In this document: piece after piece, positions 1 through 13,800 of the stretch
How positions within the stretch are numbered: the first letter of the stretch is position 1
Layout: every line of letters begins with the position of its first letter
DNA from: Lates calcarifer
Lineage: Eukaryota; Chordata; Actinopteri; Centropomidae
Length of the DNA stretch: 64,000 nt
NCBI RefSeq assembly: GCF_001640805.2
Contig: NC_066848.1
Coordinates: 22,488,159-22,552,158 of the forward strand
Direction of reading: 5' to 3'
Translations under genes and position numbers: made by a program
Notes under the pieces: model-generated
What the model saw: the letters and a program-made list of their open reading frames with translations, nothing else
Databases searched by the model: none
What the model was told of the DNA's origin: nothing

Positions 1-429
1 TCTAATATACTATGTAATGTAAATGAAGATATAACTTGTAAGGTGGATTGTAGCACTGATTTTCCACCACAGTGGTAAGGGTCAGGTTTATTCAGGTAGC
101 AGTTGGGGTTAGGATAAGCCTCCAGGACATTAAGGCAAATCTGTGTGATGTAACCAAAAGCGACTTAGCATGTGTGTGTGTGTGTTCTGCTGCATAAGTA
201 AGAAATGTATTAATGTGCGTCTGTGACCAGTAGGGAATGCAGTAAATTGGACAAGCTCATCTTCTTGTTCATCCATCATAGTTGATCGTTGATAACTGTG
301 GACTATCTCATTTTGTTGGATTTTGGTGCATATGGCTGCACAGACTAATCTGAGCCCAGAGTATTCTGTGGCACACTGGACAGGTCAGGGACAGGTTAGG
401 AAGGAGCCCTCTCTCTCTGCCAGCGGTAC

Positions 430-610
430 CTGCAGACAGTGAATCATAAACCCTGTGCAGAACAGGATTGAGGGTGGGCAGCCATCTGCCTCAACTGGTT
501 GGGTTGAGAGAGAGAGACAACAACAACAACAACAACAATAATAATAATAATAATCATCATCATCATAGCAATAGTAGTAGCAGGATCATGGGGGTAGCAG
601 GTGGCTTGTG
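430..610 (-). repeat. L2 3' UTR fragment with (AAC)n(ATA)n repeat
   Basis: The text caggattgagggtgggcagc, followed by catctgcctcaactggttgg, matches the 3' UTR of the L2 copies (for example near 2015-2050). A simple repeat (caa/ata/atc) follows at 520-567. Confidence 0.65.
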
Positions 611-819
611 ATCAGAGATCACAGAAATACCCGCACAATGTGACAGGCCACTCTGAATGCATTTTAATAAATTCAAATGGAATAAAGAGCAAAGATTATA
701 TTATTGGATATTTTAATTAATGTTTTATATCAGCAGGTTGAGAGAGCTCTAGCTGCAGTTTTGTGACAATGCTTTGCTGTAATGACTCACCTAGTGACCC
801 TTTTGTTTTCAGACCTATT

Positions 820-1725
820 TCTGGTGGTGAGATCTGAAAAGCTTTGAAAGCTACTGGCCCAAAAAAGTTGCCTGGGCCCAACAACTTTGATGCTTATCTT
901 TTAAGGCTTGCAGTTGATTATATTGCTAAGCCTGTTGCTCTTATTTTTAATAAAAGCTTCCAGACTAATTCAATATCCAAAATCTGGGAAGTGGTCTATG
1001 TTCTCCCTCTGTTAAAGGGTAGGGAAGGGTAGTTCAGTTAGTACCCTATATCCAAACTTTGCCCCCTTGCCAAGATGTTAGAAGCTCAAGTAAATTCTCA
1101 ATTGAAACAATTCTTGGCAGATAATATTTTCAGTGAAAATCAGTCTGGCTTTAGGTCAAGTCATAGTACCATAACAGCACCTATGTTGGTAACAAAGAAT
1201 GTTATTAGTACCTTGGACAGAGAGCAGCACTGTCCTGCCATGTTTGTTGATCTGTCTAAAGCATTTGATTTGCTGACCATGAGCTGCTGTAGACTCAGTG
1301 ATGCCAATATGGATGATAAAGTCCCCCAAGGTTTAAGCCTAGCCCCTAGTCTAGGAAGGGCATGTCAACAGCTGTAGTACATCTTTACGCAAATGATGCA
1401 ATGGCTGTTGGTGAACTCCAATCTACCTTTAAACAGCTGCAGGTTTCATTGTATGATCTAAAGTTGGTTCTCACAGACACTTCCCATCTTTTCAAGAGTT
1501 CATTCCCAAATATTAGAATGACAGGCTCTCTTTTTAAGTACATTTTGAAAAACTAGTGAGACAATTGAAGATTTGGCTGGGTTTTGTCATTGAAATAAGG
1601 CCTGCTTTAATTTAGCTCTTAGGAAAACAGTTGCTCAGGCTATGCTCTTACATGACTATGGGGACATTATTTATATGCATGCTGCCTCCTCTGCACTCTG
1701 TATATCATAGTTATCTATGTTTTAT
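820..1725 (+). pseudogene. Old CR1-like LINE reverse transcriptase relic
   Basis: A plus-strand reverse transcriptase broken by stops: ATGPKKLPGPNNFDAYLLRL, KIWEVVYVLPLLKG, ENQSGFRSSHSTITAPML, MFVDLSKAFDLL, LYANDAMAV (catalytic YADD changed to YAND), and a C-terminal LLHDYGDIIYMHAAS near 1650. Pieces lie in at least three frames. It is clearly older than the L2 element inserted just to its right. Confidence 0.8.
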
Positions 1726-2453
1726 ATCCAACTCATTCTCCCATACGCATAGTGTACTATGATACTATACTACACTGCTATGATGAGGATACTACTATGT
1801 ATTCAATTCAATTCAATTCAATTTTATTTATATAGCGCCATATCACAACAACAGTCATCTCAAGGCACTTTTCATATAGAGCAGGTCTAGATCATACTCT
1901 TTAAAATAGGTATTTACAGAGAGAGACCCAACAAATCCCACCAAGAGCAAGCACTAGGCGACAGTGGCAAGGAAAAACTTCCTTTTAAGAGGCAGAAACC
2001 TCGAGCAGAACCGGACTCAGGGTGGGCGGCCATCTGCCTCGACCGGTTGGGTTAAGAAGGAGAGAGAGGGGGAGAGGAGGGAGAGGGGGTAGGGAATAGC
2101 GAAAGAAGAACATAGCATAACACAGGTTCCATATCAGATGTAAGATGAGGCCAGTAATACAACAGTAGTAGTGATAGTAGTGATAATTAAAGTATTAACT
2201 GCTAACACAGCAATACAACTAATAGCAGTATAAGTAATTTCTAATTATAGCAGCAGGTGTTGAGTGGAGTTGTAGGAGCAGCAGGGGACTTGTCATCACA
2301 GATCAGACTCTACAGCTCCAGAGGAAGAAATACCTGCAGAAAGAGACAGAAGAGGAGAGAGAGACGGAAGAGCACAATACTACAGGAAAGGGGAGATACT
2401 GAGTTAGTAACATGTAACATGGGATATGAATCCATATTGAGTGGAGAGAGGTG

Positions 2454-2493
<40 letters not shown>

Positions 2494-2712
2494 GAGCTCA
2501 GTGCATCATGGGAGATCTCCCGGCAGTCTAGGCCTATAGCAGCATAACTAAGGGATGGTTCAAGCCTGAGCCAACCCTAACTATAAGCTTTATCAAAGAG
2601 GAAAGTTTTAAGCCTACTCTTAAAGGTACAGAGGGTGTCTGCCTCCCGGACCGAAACTGGGAGAAGGTTCCACAGTAGAGGAGCCTGATAACTGAAGGCT
2701 CTGCCTCCCATT

Positions 2713-5607
2713 CTACTCTTGGAAACTCTGGGAAACCACCAGTAAACCAGCATTTTGGGAGCGCAGAGTCCTGGTGGGATTGTAGGGGACTATGAGATCT
2801 TTAAGGTAAGATGGAGCCTGACCATTAAGGGCTTTGTATGTGAGGAGGAGGATTTTGAATTCTACTCTAGATTTGACTGGGAGCCAATGTAGAGAGGCTA
2901 ACACAGGAGAAATGTGATCTCTTTTCCTAGTTCCTGTCAGTAGTCGTGCTGCAGCATTTTGAATCAGCTGCAGAGTCTTTAGAGACTTGTTGGGGCAGCC
3001 TGATAATAATGAATTACAGTAGTCCAGCCTAGAAGTAACAAATGCATGGACTAGTTTTTCTGCATCTTTTTGGGACAGAAAATGTCTAATTTTGGAGATG
3101 TTACGCAGATGAAAAAAGGCAGTCCTAGAAGTTTGTTTTATGTGTGAGTTAAAGGACAAATCCTGATCAAAGGTGACTCCCAGATTCTTTACAGTGGAGC
3201 TGGGAGCCAGGGCAATGCCGTCTAGTGGAGCTACATCATTAGAAAGTTTGTTTCTGATGTGTTCAGGACCAATTATAATGATTTCAGTTTTATCTGAGTT
3301 TAGTAGTAAGAAGTTGCTTGTCATCCAGATTTTAATGTCCCTAAGACAAGCTTGGAGTTTGGCTAGATGATTGGTTTCATTAGGTTCCATTGACAGATAA
3401 AGCTGTGTATCATCTGCATAACAATGGAAATTTATGGAGTGTTTCCTGATAATATTGCCCAAGGGAAGCATATACAGAGTGAAGAGGATTGGTCCAAGCA
3501 CTGACCCTTGTGGAACTCCAAGTCTAACTTTTGTGTACATGGAGGAGTAGTTGTTAACATGTACAAACTGAAGCCTATCAGATAGATAGGACTTAAACCA
3601 GTTTAGTGCCGTTCCTTTAATGCCAATAAAGTGCTCCAGTCTCTGTAAAAGGATGTGATGGTCAATTGTATCAAAAGCAGCACTGAGATCTAACAAGACA
3701 AGTACAGAAACAAGTCCTTTGTCTGATGCTATCAGAAGGTCGTTCGTAACTTTTACAAGTGCCGTCTCTGTGCTGTGATACAACCTAAATCCTGACTGAA
3801 AAACCTCAAATAAACTATTGTCCTGTAGAAAGTCGCACAACTGTTTTGCAACTGCTTTCTCCAGGATCTTAGAAAGAAAGGGGAGGTTAGATATAGGTCT
3901 GTAGTTGGTTAATACATCTGGATCTAGAGTGGGCTTTTTTAGAAGAGGTTTGATTACAGCTGTTTTATACGACTGCGGAACATAACCTGTTAACAAGGAC
4001 AGATTTAACATATCTAATACAGGACTGCAAATTAAGGGCAGAGCTTCCTTAAGCAGCCTAGTTGGGATGGGGTCTAAGAGACAGGTTGAAGGTTTAGATG
4101 CTGAGATAATTGATGTGAGCTGGGCTAAGTCGATGGTAGAAAAGGAGTCAAGGTTAGGTTTTGCAGCTGACTCTATGGATCCTGTGTTATGGCATAAATC
4201 TGTACTGATTGAAGGCAGGATGTGATTAATTTTACCTCTAATGGTAGAGATTTTATCATTAAAAAAGTTCATAAAATCATTGCTACTGAGGGTTATAGGG
4301 ATGCGTGGATCTATAGAGCTGTGACTCTCTGTCAGCCTGGCTACAGTGCTGAAGAGAAACCTGGGGTTGTTCTTATTATCCTCTATTAATGATGAGTAAT
4401 AGGCACTTCTTGCATTACAGAGGGCCTTTTTATATCTTTTGACACTATCCTGCCAAGCTAAGTGGGATTCTTCCAGTTTGGTGGAACGCCACACTCTTTC
4501 AAGCCTACGTGCTGTTTGTTTCAGTGTACGGGTTTGGGAGTTGAACCATGGAGCTTGCCTCTTTCTCTTTATTGTTTTCATTTTTAGGGGGACGATGGAA
4601 TCTAAAGTGGTACGTAATGAGTCTGCAACACTGTCTACAAGATGATCAAGCTGGGAGGGAGTAGCTTCTGGAAAATTAAGATGAGGCACTGGACCTAAGT
4701 TAGTGGGAATCATTTCCTTGAATTTAACTACTGCATTATCGGAAATATTTCTAGTCAGGATGTTTTTTGCTGATAATACATAATCCAGCAATATGAAGTC
4801 GAAAGTGATTAAGAAGTGGTCTGATAGAATGGGATTCTGTGGGAAGACTGTTACATGTTCAATGTCAATACCATAAGCTAAAACAAGGTCGAGAGTGTGA
4901 CTGAAACAGTGAGTGGGTTTATTTACACACTGAGAGAAGCCAATACAGTCTAGTAAAGAGGAAAAAGCAGAGCTAAGGCTGTCATTGTTGACATCAACAT
5001 GAATATTGAAGTCGCCTACAATAATAACTTTATCTGTTTTAAGAACCAAACTCGACAGGAACTCTGAAAATTCAGATAAGAAATCAGAGTATGGACCAGG
5101 AGGACGGTACACTACAACAAATAGAATTGGCTTTAATGTTTTCCACCTTGGGTGGGACAGACTAAGAACAAGACTTTCAAATGAATTATAACTGAGTTTA
5201 GGTTTAGGGTTAATTAATAAAGTGGAGTTGAAAATGGCTGCGACTCCACCTCCACGGCCAGTGTCTCTGGGAATGTGAGTATTAATATGACTGGGGGGGG
5301 TTGATTCATTCAGGCTAACATACTCATCCTGACACAGCCAGGTTTCAGTCAGACAGAATAGATCAAGATGGTGATCTGATATCAAATCATTTACTAGTAC
5401 AGCTTTGGATGAGAGAGATCTGATATTGAGTAATCCGCATTTAATTATTTTATTTTGCTGTACATTTGAGGTGGATGTGCTGATTTTTATTAGATTATTG
5501 TGACTAACTCCTCTTTTGTTGATCTTCGATTTAGTTAATTTAAATGGTCGGGGGGCAGACACAGTCTCTATGGGGTAATGGAGGGGTGACTGCTCTAAAG
5601 GAGGCAC
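2713..5607 (-). CDS. LINE ORF2, APE endonuclease and reverse transcriptase
   Basis: 964 residues. The apurinic-type endonuclease covers about residues 55-275 ([34 protein letters not shown]). The reverse transcriptase follows: [44 protein letters not shown] and the catalytic YADD. The frame opens only about 50 bases after the ORF1 stop and no ATG lies at its start, so translation probably depends on re-initiation or read-on from ORF1. Two other copies in this window continue for about 50 more residues ([17 protein letters not shown]). Here one extra base near 2733 shifts the frame and the protein ends early, so this copy may not be autonomous. Confidence 0.92.
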   Translation of the reverse strand: MPPLEQSPLHYPIETVSAPRPFKLTKSKINKRGVSHNNLIKISTSTSNVQQNKIIKCGLLNIRSLSSKAVLVNDLISDHHLDLFCLTETWLCQDEYVSLNESTPPSHINTHIPRDTGRGGGVAAIFNSTLLINPKPKLSYNSFESLVLSLSHPRWKTLKPILFVVVYRPPGPYSDFLSEFSEFLSSLVLKTDKVIIVGDFNIHVDVNNDSLSSAFSSLLDCIGFSQCVNKPTHCFSHTLDLVLAYGIDIEHVTVFPQNPILSDHFLITFDFILLDYVLSAKNILTRNISDNAVVKFKEMIPTNLGPVPHLNFPEATPSQLDHLVDSVADSLRTTLDSIVPLKMKTIKRKRQAPWFNSQTRTLKQTARRLERVWRSTKLEESHLAWQDSVKRYKKALCNARSAYYSSLIEDNKNNPRFLFSTVARLTESHSSIDPRIPITLSSNDFMNFFNDKISTIRGKINHILPSISTDLCHNTGSIESAAKPNLDSFSTIDLAQLTSIISASKPSTCLLDPIPTRLLKEALPLICSPVLDMLNLSLLTGYVPQSYKTAVIKPLLKKPTLDPDVLTNYRPISNLPFLSKILEKAVAKQLCDFLQDNSLFEVFQSGFRLYHSTETALVKVTNDLLIASDKGLVSVLVLLDLSAAFDTIDHHILLQRLEHFIGIKGTALNWFKSYLSDRLQFVHVNNYSSMYTKVRLGVPQGSVLGPILFTLYMLPLGNIIRKHSINFHCYADDTQLYLSMEPNETNHLAKLQACLRDIKIWMTSNFLLLNSDKTEIIIIGPEHIRNKLSNDVAPLDGIALAPSSTVKNLGVTFDQDLSFNSHIKQTSRTAFFHLRNISKIRHFLSQKDAEKLVHAFVTSRLDYCNSLLSGCPNKSLKTLQLIQNAAARLLTGTRKRDHISPVLASLHWLPVKSRVEFKILLLTYKALNGQAPSYLKDLIVPYNPTRTLRSQNAGLLVVSQSFQE

Positions 5608-5658
5608 AGAGAAGCGTGTAAGACTGCAGCTCTGTCTCCTGGCCTGAACTCTGGATTG

Positions 5659-6549
5659 TCAGGGCTTTGGCTTCCTAATAAACTCTGTCAGATTTCTAGA
5701 TATGAGAGATGCTCCATCAAAAGTGGGATGAATGCCGTCTCTCCTAACCAGACCAGGTCTCCCCCAGAAACTCTTCCAATGATCTACAAAGCCCACATCG
5801 TTTTCTGGACACCACCTCGACAGCCAGCGGTTGAGTGAAGACATGCGGCTATACATGTCATCACTGGTCAGATTGGGCAGGGGACCAGAGAAAACTACGG
5901 TGTCCGACATGGTCTTTGCAAGTGTACACACCGAGTCAATATTAACTTTAGTGACCTCCGACTGGCGTAGTCGGGTGTCATTAGCGCCGACGTGAATAAC
6001 AATTTTATTGTATCTACGCTTATCCTTAGTCAGCAGCTTTAAGTAAGATTCAATGTCGCCCGCTCTGGCCCCGGGAATACATTTAACTATGGTCGCTGGA
6101 GTCGCTATCTTCACGTTCCGCAAAATGGAGTCGCCAATCACCAGAGTTGGCTCCTCAGCGGGTGTGTCGCTGAGCGGGGAGTATCTGTTAGAAACGTGAA
6201 CTGGGTGGTGGTCAGCAGTGGGCTTCTGCTTACGGCTACGCCTGTCCTTACGAACAGTCACCCAGCTAGCCTGCTTTCCCGGCTGCTCGGGAACTGCCGG
6301 GGGAATGCTAACAGGAGCTATGCTAGGCTGCTCCGCACCGGCTACGGGGGGCTGTTTAGCACTAGCTGCTGAATTAGTTTCCATGGTGCGGAGCCGGGAC
6401 TCTAATTCGCTAAGCCTCGCCTCGAGTACAGAAAACAGACTACATTTATTACACATACCATTATCATTAAACGAGGCAGAGGAGTAACTGAACATCTGAC
6501 ACGCAGAGCAAGAGAAGGCAGGAGAGGGAGAAGGAGAGCGAGAGGCCAT
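5659..6549 (-). CDS. LINE ORF1, SGNH esterase-type protein
   Basis: About 296 residues from the ATG at 6549 ([10 protein letters not shown]); the frame is open further upstream to 6750 but that part looks like 5' UTR. A Cys-rich segment (CSACQMF, CNKC) comes first, then a coiled coil ([16 protein letters not shown]), a Pro/Ala linker, and a C-terminal SGNH hydrolase-like domain with [10 protein letters not shown] (Ser), VHVGANDTR (Gly/Asn) and DGIHPTFDG (Asp/His). An esterase domain in ORF1 is known from CR1/L2-clade elements; its role in retrotransposition is not settled. No frameshift seen. Confidence 0.85.
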   Translation of the reverse strand: MASRSPSPSPAFSCSACQMFSYSSASFNDNGMCNKCSLFSVLEARLSELESRLRTMETNSAASAKQPPVAGAEQPSIAPVSIPPAVPEQPGKQASWVTVRKDRRSRKQKPTADHHPVHVSNRYSPLSDTPAEEPTLVIGDSILRNVKIATPATIVKCIPGARAGDIESYLKLLTKDKRRYNKIVIHVGANDTRLRQSEVTKVNIDSVCTLAKTMSDTVVFSGPLPNLTSDDMYSRMSSLNRWLSRWCPENDVGFVDHWKSFWGRPGLVRRDGIHPTFDGASLISRNLTEFIRKPKP

Positions 6550-7481
6550 GGCTGAGAGTTCAGCTAAATCAGTAGCAGAAGATAGCGTGACTCGATAAAG
6601 TACCACACAGAAAGTGGAGAAAGTTGGTGATTTAGCAACTACTGTTACTGTGAAAGTGCAGATTAAATTGGTGATAGAGTCACAGAAGTAGTGTCGGTAA
6701 AAAGAAAGTATCTGGTCTGAGACAGGTATACACCAAACGATGATCTCCAAACACCGGTAACCGGAAGTGACGGAATACGCTTACCGCAGTACGTCAGCAC
6801 GTCAGAGGAGGAAAACAATGTACTACTACTATGTACTTTACAATCTGGTTTCCTGGCCTTCATCAGGTTAAGGTTAGGCCAGTTAGGGTTTACTCTCCCT
6901 TGTTTATTTTGATATGCTCTATTTTTCTCATTTTTGTAATGGTGTGTTATTTTGGCGAGGTCCCCCTGAAAAAAAGAGATTTACTCTCAAGGGACTTAAA
7001 TATGGGTAAACATTATCAAACAATAACATTATTAACATCAAATCAATTGTGTTATCAAATCATTGACGAAAAAAAAGATGTGCTGCTGTGGTTTAGTTAA
7101 ATTTGGGCTCAGAAACAACTTAGGAAACAGTCATGTTGTAGCCAAATAAAACCACTGTGGACTCTTGTTAGTAAATTGGAAATAATGCCAAAGCACTGAG
7201 ATGAAGAAGGTACCTGATTTAAGGTGCCTTCAGAAAGCTGTATCACTCTAGGGCTCAGTAGATTCATGACAGCACAGCTTGACATTCACTGCAGGGTCTA
7301 ATGATAAGTCAAGCATCCATGGGAATGCTAGTCAGACTTTTGGCACACTTTACCATGTGTATCTCTCACCAGATGACACTTATATCCCATAGTGAAGACT
7401 GAGTTTGTGTACAGTAAACTGGTTTTGTTAGACTTCCTGAATACACATAAATTTAGTAACTGAGTCAGTTTTATTCACCAG

Positions 7482-7847
7482 GTTGCGGATTACCCACCTT
7501 GAGGCAAAGCTGGCAAAACGGGACCAAGAGTTTCGTGCCCAGGAGATTCAGTTACAGCATCTTCAGAGAGAACTGGAGGCCAAGGTCTCCCAGATCGACA
7601 AGCTCCAGGACGCTATTGGCTACAACAATATCCTGGGCTGCTCTCCACCAGCCCTGTGCCACCACAGCCACCGCTGTTTCAGTGTCATCAACCAGGGTCC
7701 CAGTCGCTTCCACAGGGTGGCTGTTGAGGTCCACCGCAGGCTTAAAGCAAAAGAAGGTGTCTCTGCTGAACCCACCTCAGAAAATTTCTTTGGAAGTTTT
7801 AGGGCAGAACTCACCTTTATCTCAAAGGCTGTCCACAAAGACTCACA
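7482..7847 (+). CDS. prkg2: prkg exon: coiled coil and pseudosubstrate
   Basis: First visible coding exon, 366 bases, acceptor ttcaccag, donor gtaagt. It codes a leucine-rich heptad stretch from [10 protein letters not shown] to KLQDAI, the dimerising zipper of this family, then [13 protein letters not shown], the autoinhibitory pseudosubstrate. The reading frame is open back to a stop at 7438 and has no ATG before the exon, so translation must begin in an exon further upstream. The exon ends two bases into a codon that the next exon completes as His, matching the KDS-x-x-K junction of PRKG2. Confidence 0.9.
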
Positions 7848-10800
7848 GTAAGTTACAAGGACACTCCACACAACATCTCTGTTTTGAATATAAAATACTC
7901 TGTGTAGATTGGAAAAGTACTTTAGCTGTGAAAACTTAATTTCATGGATTACATAAGTGACCACTTTTCACAATGGTGGCATTTCCATGCACAATCATGT
8001 CAAACCCATGGTGTGTGCTGCTCTGTGCAGATTATGTGGGCATTAGCCAATACAATATCTTTAATTTTCAAAATGGTTACTGTGTGATTTTAGATAATAA
8101 TACAATCACAAATTATTGCTTGTACAGAAGTACATTGCATTTGCAAAGAAAATAAAAGGTGGAGACCTTATTTCATAATTATGACTAATGTATGTTATAA
8201 TTAATGCTTACTACCTCATGGAAAGGTAGAAGAGGTGTTACACTGTATTCTCGAGCAGGTCAGAGTGCCTTCCACCTGAACAGTCTCAGGAACACTGCTT
8301 ATGCTGTGTGACAGTTGTAGAACATAGCGGTTTTCATTACGCTGACACCTTTCACTGTCTCCAAAGGTGAGGGGCAGAGGTTTTCCAGTGCACCCTCCCT
8401 CACTCTCTCTCAATCTGAACATGGGTACATTGAATTTATAATAAGATTAAATCAAACATCCTATCATTGATTACCACTGTCAAACACAAACTCAGTGACA
8501 GTTGTAGCATTGCAGCAGTTCAGTAAAATAGCCGTCATATACAACCAACACAGGCAGTGTGTCCCAGACGTTAGATGACTACCTCTGACATACTATTTGG
8601 TTTTTTTTATATCTAATTTTAATCTAATACAAAACTCTCCAACAACATGCAGGGTACTACTGCTTTATTTCACACAAATCAGCAATCATAAGAAGATACT
8701 TTTCACATAATTATAAGATAGCAGTCTTGTGAATGATATTGTGTCATACTTACAGGATTAGGCCTGAGCAGGTGCTACTGCACAGGACTGCTTGCACTGT
8801 TTAACCTGGCAGCAAAAGTGCACTGAATACTTATTCATTCATGTTGTTACTTATGACTGTTGGAACCAGACAGGTTGGTTTGAGTATTTCTGAAACTGCT
8901 GGTGTCTTGGAATTTCTATTCTGTCAGCCAACAACAGAAATCTGAGGCTGCAGTGGAAACAGGCTCACTAAAACTGGACAGTCGAAGACTTCTGATTTCT
9001 TGATTTCTTTGGGTCCTTAATGCCAATCAATCATGGTTTGAATGCTACAGCCTATCTGAGTATTGTTGTTGACCATGTTCATCCCTTTATGGCCACAGTT
9101 TACCATTTTCAAACGGCTACTTCCAGCAGAATAATGCTCCATGTCAGAAAGCTGAAGTCTTAAACTGATTTCATGAACACAATGAGTTCAGTGAACTTCA
9201 ATGACTTCCTCGGTCACCAGATCTGAATCCAGTAGAGCACCTTTGGGATGTGGTAGAACAGAAGATTAGCAGCATGAATATGTAGCTGACAAATCTGCAG
9301 AAATGATGTGATGCAGTCATACCAACATGGAGCAGAATCTCAGAGGAAAGTTCCCAACATTTTGTTTAATCTATGCTGTGAAGACCTAAGGCTGTTAAAG
9401 TCAGTGTATGACACACAACTGAATGCAAGTAAGTTTTATCATGTATGACAAAAAAGTTTATGTGTGTATGTGTGCAGAAAGTATCAGTGCACCTAGAGGT
9501 GTATAATTAGTAAAACTGACTGGTATAATGATCCTGACCCCAGTATGAGAACATCACAGAAACACATTGTTATAGAAATTTCCCGGTCTGCCTGTAGAGA
9601 GTCAAAGAACAAGACTGGCAAGGTAGCATGCACCAAAATTTAAACCAAAGTTTAATCTCTATAGAGAGGAAGCAACACACAGAACCACATGGCAGTAAGC
9701 AGTTCAGAGGTGTGCCCCCTGACCAAACATTTCACCTCCCTTTTATACTTTGTGGTATGCCTCTGGCCCTTTGATTGAACTGCCAGAGAACATTTCTCTA
9801 AAATTGGGTAAACACTTGGGGTACAATAAAGGCAGTGACCTATCTCAGGAATTTACAACTGGGTGTAATCTCCTGTGCTGATGAAGATACCATTTGCCAT
9901 CTTCCTCTTCAGGAAGGTATTTACGGTGGGAATATGACAGTAGGTTCATCAGGTCATCCTTGATGAGTAAAACAGTACAACTAAAGCTACACACTAATTA
10001 CATCAAGTATATAAGATGAATTCATTGTTATACAAAGCATGCAAAATGCCACCACAACATCATAACACATCATAGAAACTTCAAATTCAAATTAAAAAGA
10101 TTCTGACAAAGTATTGTATTTTCGTGTGGGGTTGAGAGATATCCCAGATACTGTGTGATACAGGCAGCTTCCCACCTGTTCAATGCTGGTTGAGAGGAGG
10201 TTCATGAAAGAGGGCTGACCCACACAGACAGACTCCCAACCCAGTCTTAACCTGTATGATGGTGGTAGTTGGAATGGGGCATAATGAATAAAGCCATCCT
10301 CACAGCTGTCATTAGCCAGTCAGCATTAAACAGGAAATTTTGGTGCAAAACCACTTTTGAGACTATAGAAAATATCAATTACTTGTAATATAAGTAACAG
10401 CTTATGTGTTGCATAAATAGAAATCTACAAGTTCTCCGGTTTCTCAAAATCCTGTCCTGTTGTTATTTAAATACTTTGATCAACTGTGAGCACCAACAGA
10501 TCATTGGCAAGAGGATGTGAGAGCTCTGACAAGCTTTTGTAATTCCAACCAGATTTGAAAGGCTATATTAGCATGGCAGGACAATAGAAATACATGGAAG
10601 GAAACAAAAGACCACAGGATCTAAATGTTGGGTCTGGGTCATTATGGGCTTCATTTACACAACCTATGCTGCCTCCCTTGCCCACTACTCTCAGACCCAT
10701 TCAGGATGTTCCTTTTCACTGAATACACTATCACATCATCTGTGTGATGTGGTAATCAGGGATTCAGACACAAAATTGCAAGAGTGTACTGTTACAGCAT

Positions 10801-13800
10801 CCATGTCTGATAAAACCATAACAGTATTTATACAGTGCTGATAGAATCACATTTGTTCAAAATAATACAAACTATAGCACCCTCCCCTATGCATTCAAAT
10901 TTAGCTACCACGAGGTTGGCAGCTGGGTTATGGCTTGAACATGTAGTGGACAAACATGAGAATGGTTAGGCAGGGGCAGTGCCAATGGTATTGTCACTAA
11001 TGACAAAATATACAAGAACATGCCAGCTTTTGAACAAATCAAACAAAACTTGGCATAACTCACTCTTTATTTTTTCCTCACACATGCATTATTGCATCAG
11101 TGCTTTTCTAATCACAGCAATAACTGTTTAAAACACTTGGTGATGGTGCAGTGTGAGATAATTCAATATTAAGATTTTCCTTAGCTCTCTGTTTTAGCAT
11201 TGCACCTATGTAGTTGGGAGATTTACCATCAAAACCCGAACAGGTGGACAAAGTTAGTTACTCAGTTCTAGAGAATTATTGCCTGATCATGTATGATTTA
11301 CATGCAAACTCAGTGCTGACCAACCATGTAGCATAATTATTTTAGTTACATGAGAAGTATCTCAGTCCTAATTCAGTTAAATGTTTTGTGATTGAATAAC
11401 ACATTAATATTTTGTACAGATAATAGACACAATTACATGGACTTTATTAGAAAAAACATTTTAACTCTGAAGTGCATAGCCCACCTCATTCAACTTTTTG
11501 AGTGTATAATTTGCTCATACAAGAGAAAGGACTTTAAGGTTCACTGTAAATAAGTTATGTTAAGTTATTAAGTTATGTTAACTTATTTCTTCACTTGTCA
11601 TGACAAGCTTTTAATATTGAACTCAAGTTTATAATAATAATAATGAGTTTTATATGGGTTATCAAAGTTCGTTTGACTCATGCTTATAAGTTATGGGCTG
11701 AAGAAGAGGGAAACGGAAAAGGGAGGAGGTGAGGGGGTTGATGTCAAGGAAATACAGAGGAGTTGCTGCCATTTTCGAATAAGACAGAGCCATTTCTATA
11801 AAACGGTAGTAATATTGAAGCGTAGTCCTAAACAGCTGTCCGTGGAGGATAAGGTCATAGTATTCAACAACAGCTAAAACATGTATATGATAACGAGCAA
11901 CAGACTACTTCAAGGTTCAGAGGGACGCACCAGAAAACAACTACAACTTGAGGCAGACTGAATTAAAAAACTAACAGCAGTTGATGAATGTTCCCGCTGG
12001 CAAGGAGAGGGAGATGGTGAGTCCATATTATCTTCTTATTTGTACTTTTGAATTTCTTTTGTGAAAACATAATAATATAACAGCTGTCTTGGTAGTGAAA
12101 AGGAACAATTCAGAACAGTGACTGTGTTCTGCAAACTCTGTGCTATTACCACGTTCTTGTCCTTGCTAATTCATTATATTTACTAAAGTCTCATGATAAA
12201 ATAGTTTAGTGTTAATATATTGCTAAGATCTGGATATTTTAGTTTAGCTCTTTAGGTGCGTAGTTTGAATAGGAATGCTTGAAACATTTCTGGAGCGGAA
12301 TAAATATTGTTAGCCTTCAAACAAAATGTTCGCCCGCTAGCTTCTAAATTAGCCAATGCTAGCTAGCAAACGCACATGAGCTGCACAGATTCAAGGCTAA
12401 TATATTCCGGACAAGAGTGGGCTTGCATGCATGCTTATTTGGGTACCATGCAAGTTGTTGCTTCCGTTTTAAACTGTCTTTGTAGTATTTTTAGTATCTC
12501 AACGACTAGTGCAGAAAGTAGTGTGGGCGTGGGGGGTGGGGATACTTTTACTTCTAGGTGAACAGTGAACGGTGATGATCTGCTGAGTGTTCGAGTATTT
12601 TTATTTGTGATTTAGACAACAACGTTTCAGTCCACTCCTATTTCTAGCATGGCTCCCTCCCTCAAATGCTCTACTTTGCTCAACTGCTGTGCTTTTTCTC
12701 TCTTTCCACCTCTGCCCCTAAACCATAGCCTCCCACTTTCTATCTGGCATCGAAAAAAAAATTCTGAGTTGACTATAGTTTTAGATGTAACTAGTTCTGC
12801 CTTTGTATTAATAGAGGATTAGTCTACACTTATTTCCTCTGAGGCCTTATAGTGCATGTGTGAAGAATCCATTCATTCATTCCTTTTTTCTGTTAAATGA
12901 ATGGAATGTTATAGATTAATTATAATATAAATAATATATGTTTAACACAATTTTTTACCCCTGCATGAGTTGTTACTGTGGTGTTTTTGACAATTATAAT
13001 GTTTATTTCAACCTCTGGCACTATTCCTTATGGGAATGCAAGAAACTTTTTGCAAAACTATTTTAGTTTAATCTGAAGGATATTGAAATAATTATTTGCA
13101 CTATAAATGTCAATAAATGGCTAAATCTGTCATAGTTTTTCTAAAGCCCAAGGTGAGAGGCCAAAGAGATTCAGTTCACTATCTCAATAAAATAATATTA
13201 CAGGAAATAAGTTGGAATCTAAAACAAGAAAATGTTTGTCTTTCATATTACAATCCTAACTGTGTGACAGGTTTTTGCTGTGTGACAATTTTGTGACTGC
13301 CACACAACAAAACTTAAAATGTGTATAAGATAGAATATGCACATAGGTTTAAGTAAATTTGAGTCACCTAGATTTTGAAGAGACCATGTAATTCATTTTT
13401 GTTTTTTTCTCTTTACAGATTTCTTCAAGCATGTCCTTTTCATGAAGTGGAAATGTAAGTTTTGTGAATTCAATGGAAGAATACTACAACATTACAAAGA
13501 ACGTCATGGGCATTATCGAAGGTGTTCAGGCCTGATTTGTATTCACAAGCACCCAAGCAGAACTTAAAAATCATTTGAAAGAACATATAAATGAAGCCTA
13601 TAAAATTGTAAACAAATTATCCTGTGACTTATGTAGATTCTCTGTGGCAGTGACATTAACAAATACTTTGCTAATCTGAGGAGTCATTTGAAAAACAGAA
13701 GTTGTTAAATGTTCCTTTACAGGTTGCTTTTTCAAGTCTAGTGTGCCATCAACATTTACTGCTCATAGAAGTCGCAATCATAAGTTTTCCACATTAGAAA

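Larger units (their letters stand above)
1802..6823 (-). mobile_element. Nearly full-length L2-clade (Maui-like) LINE with 12-bp target duplication
   Basis: A 5.0-kb non-LTR retrotransposon read on the minus strand: 5' UTR near 6550-6823, ORF1 5659-6549, ORF2 2713-5607, then a 3' UTR ending at 1802 in a (TTGAA)n tail just after GCGCTATATAAATAAAAT, the usual fish L2 3' end. The 12 bases TACTACTATGTA occur at 1790-1801 and 6824-6835 on either side, as expected of a target site duplication, so this looks like a complete and recent insertion. The surrounding tac-rich sequence makes a chance match somewhat easier. Confidence 0.9.

Noticed and set aside
2257..2547. Arg/Glu-rich ORF
   Set aside because: Translation of the (GA)n run in the L2 3' UTR.
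7499..7939. Longer ORF in another frame over the coiled-coil exon
   Set aside because: The overlapping frame with heptads and GVSAEP matches the kinase family; this one does not.
9530..9960. Possible solo LTR
   Set aside because: A tttatactttg word and a promoter-like feel only; no paired ends or target duplication seen.
10644..10841. 65-residue ORF in the first intron
   Set aside because: Short, no motif, no homologous copy in the window.
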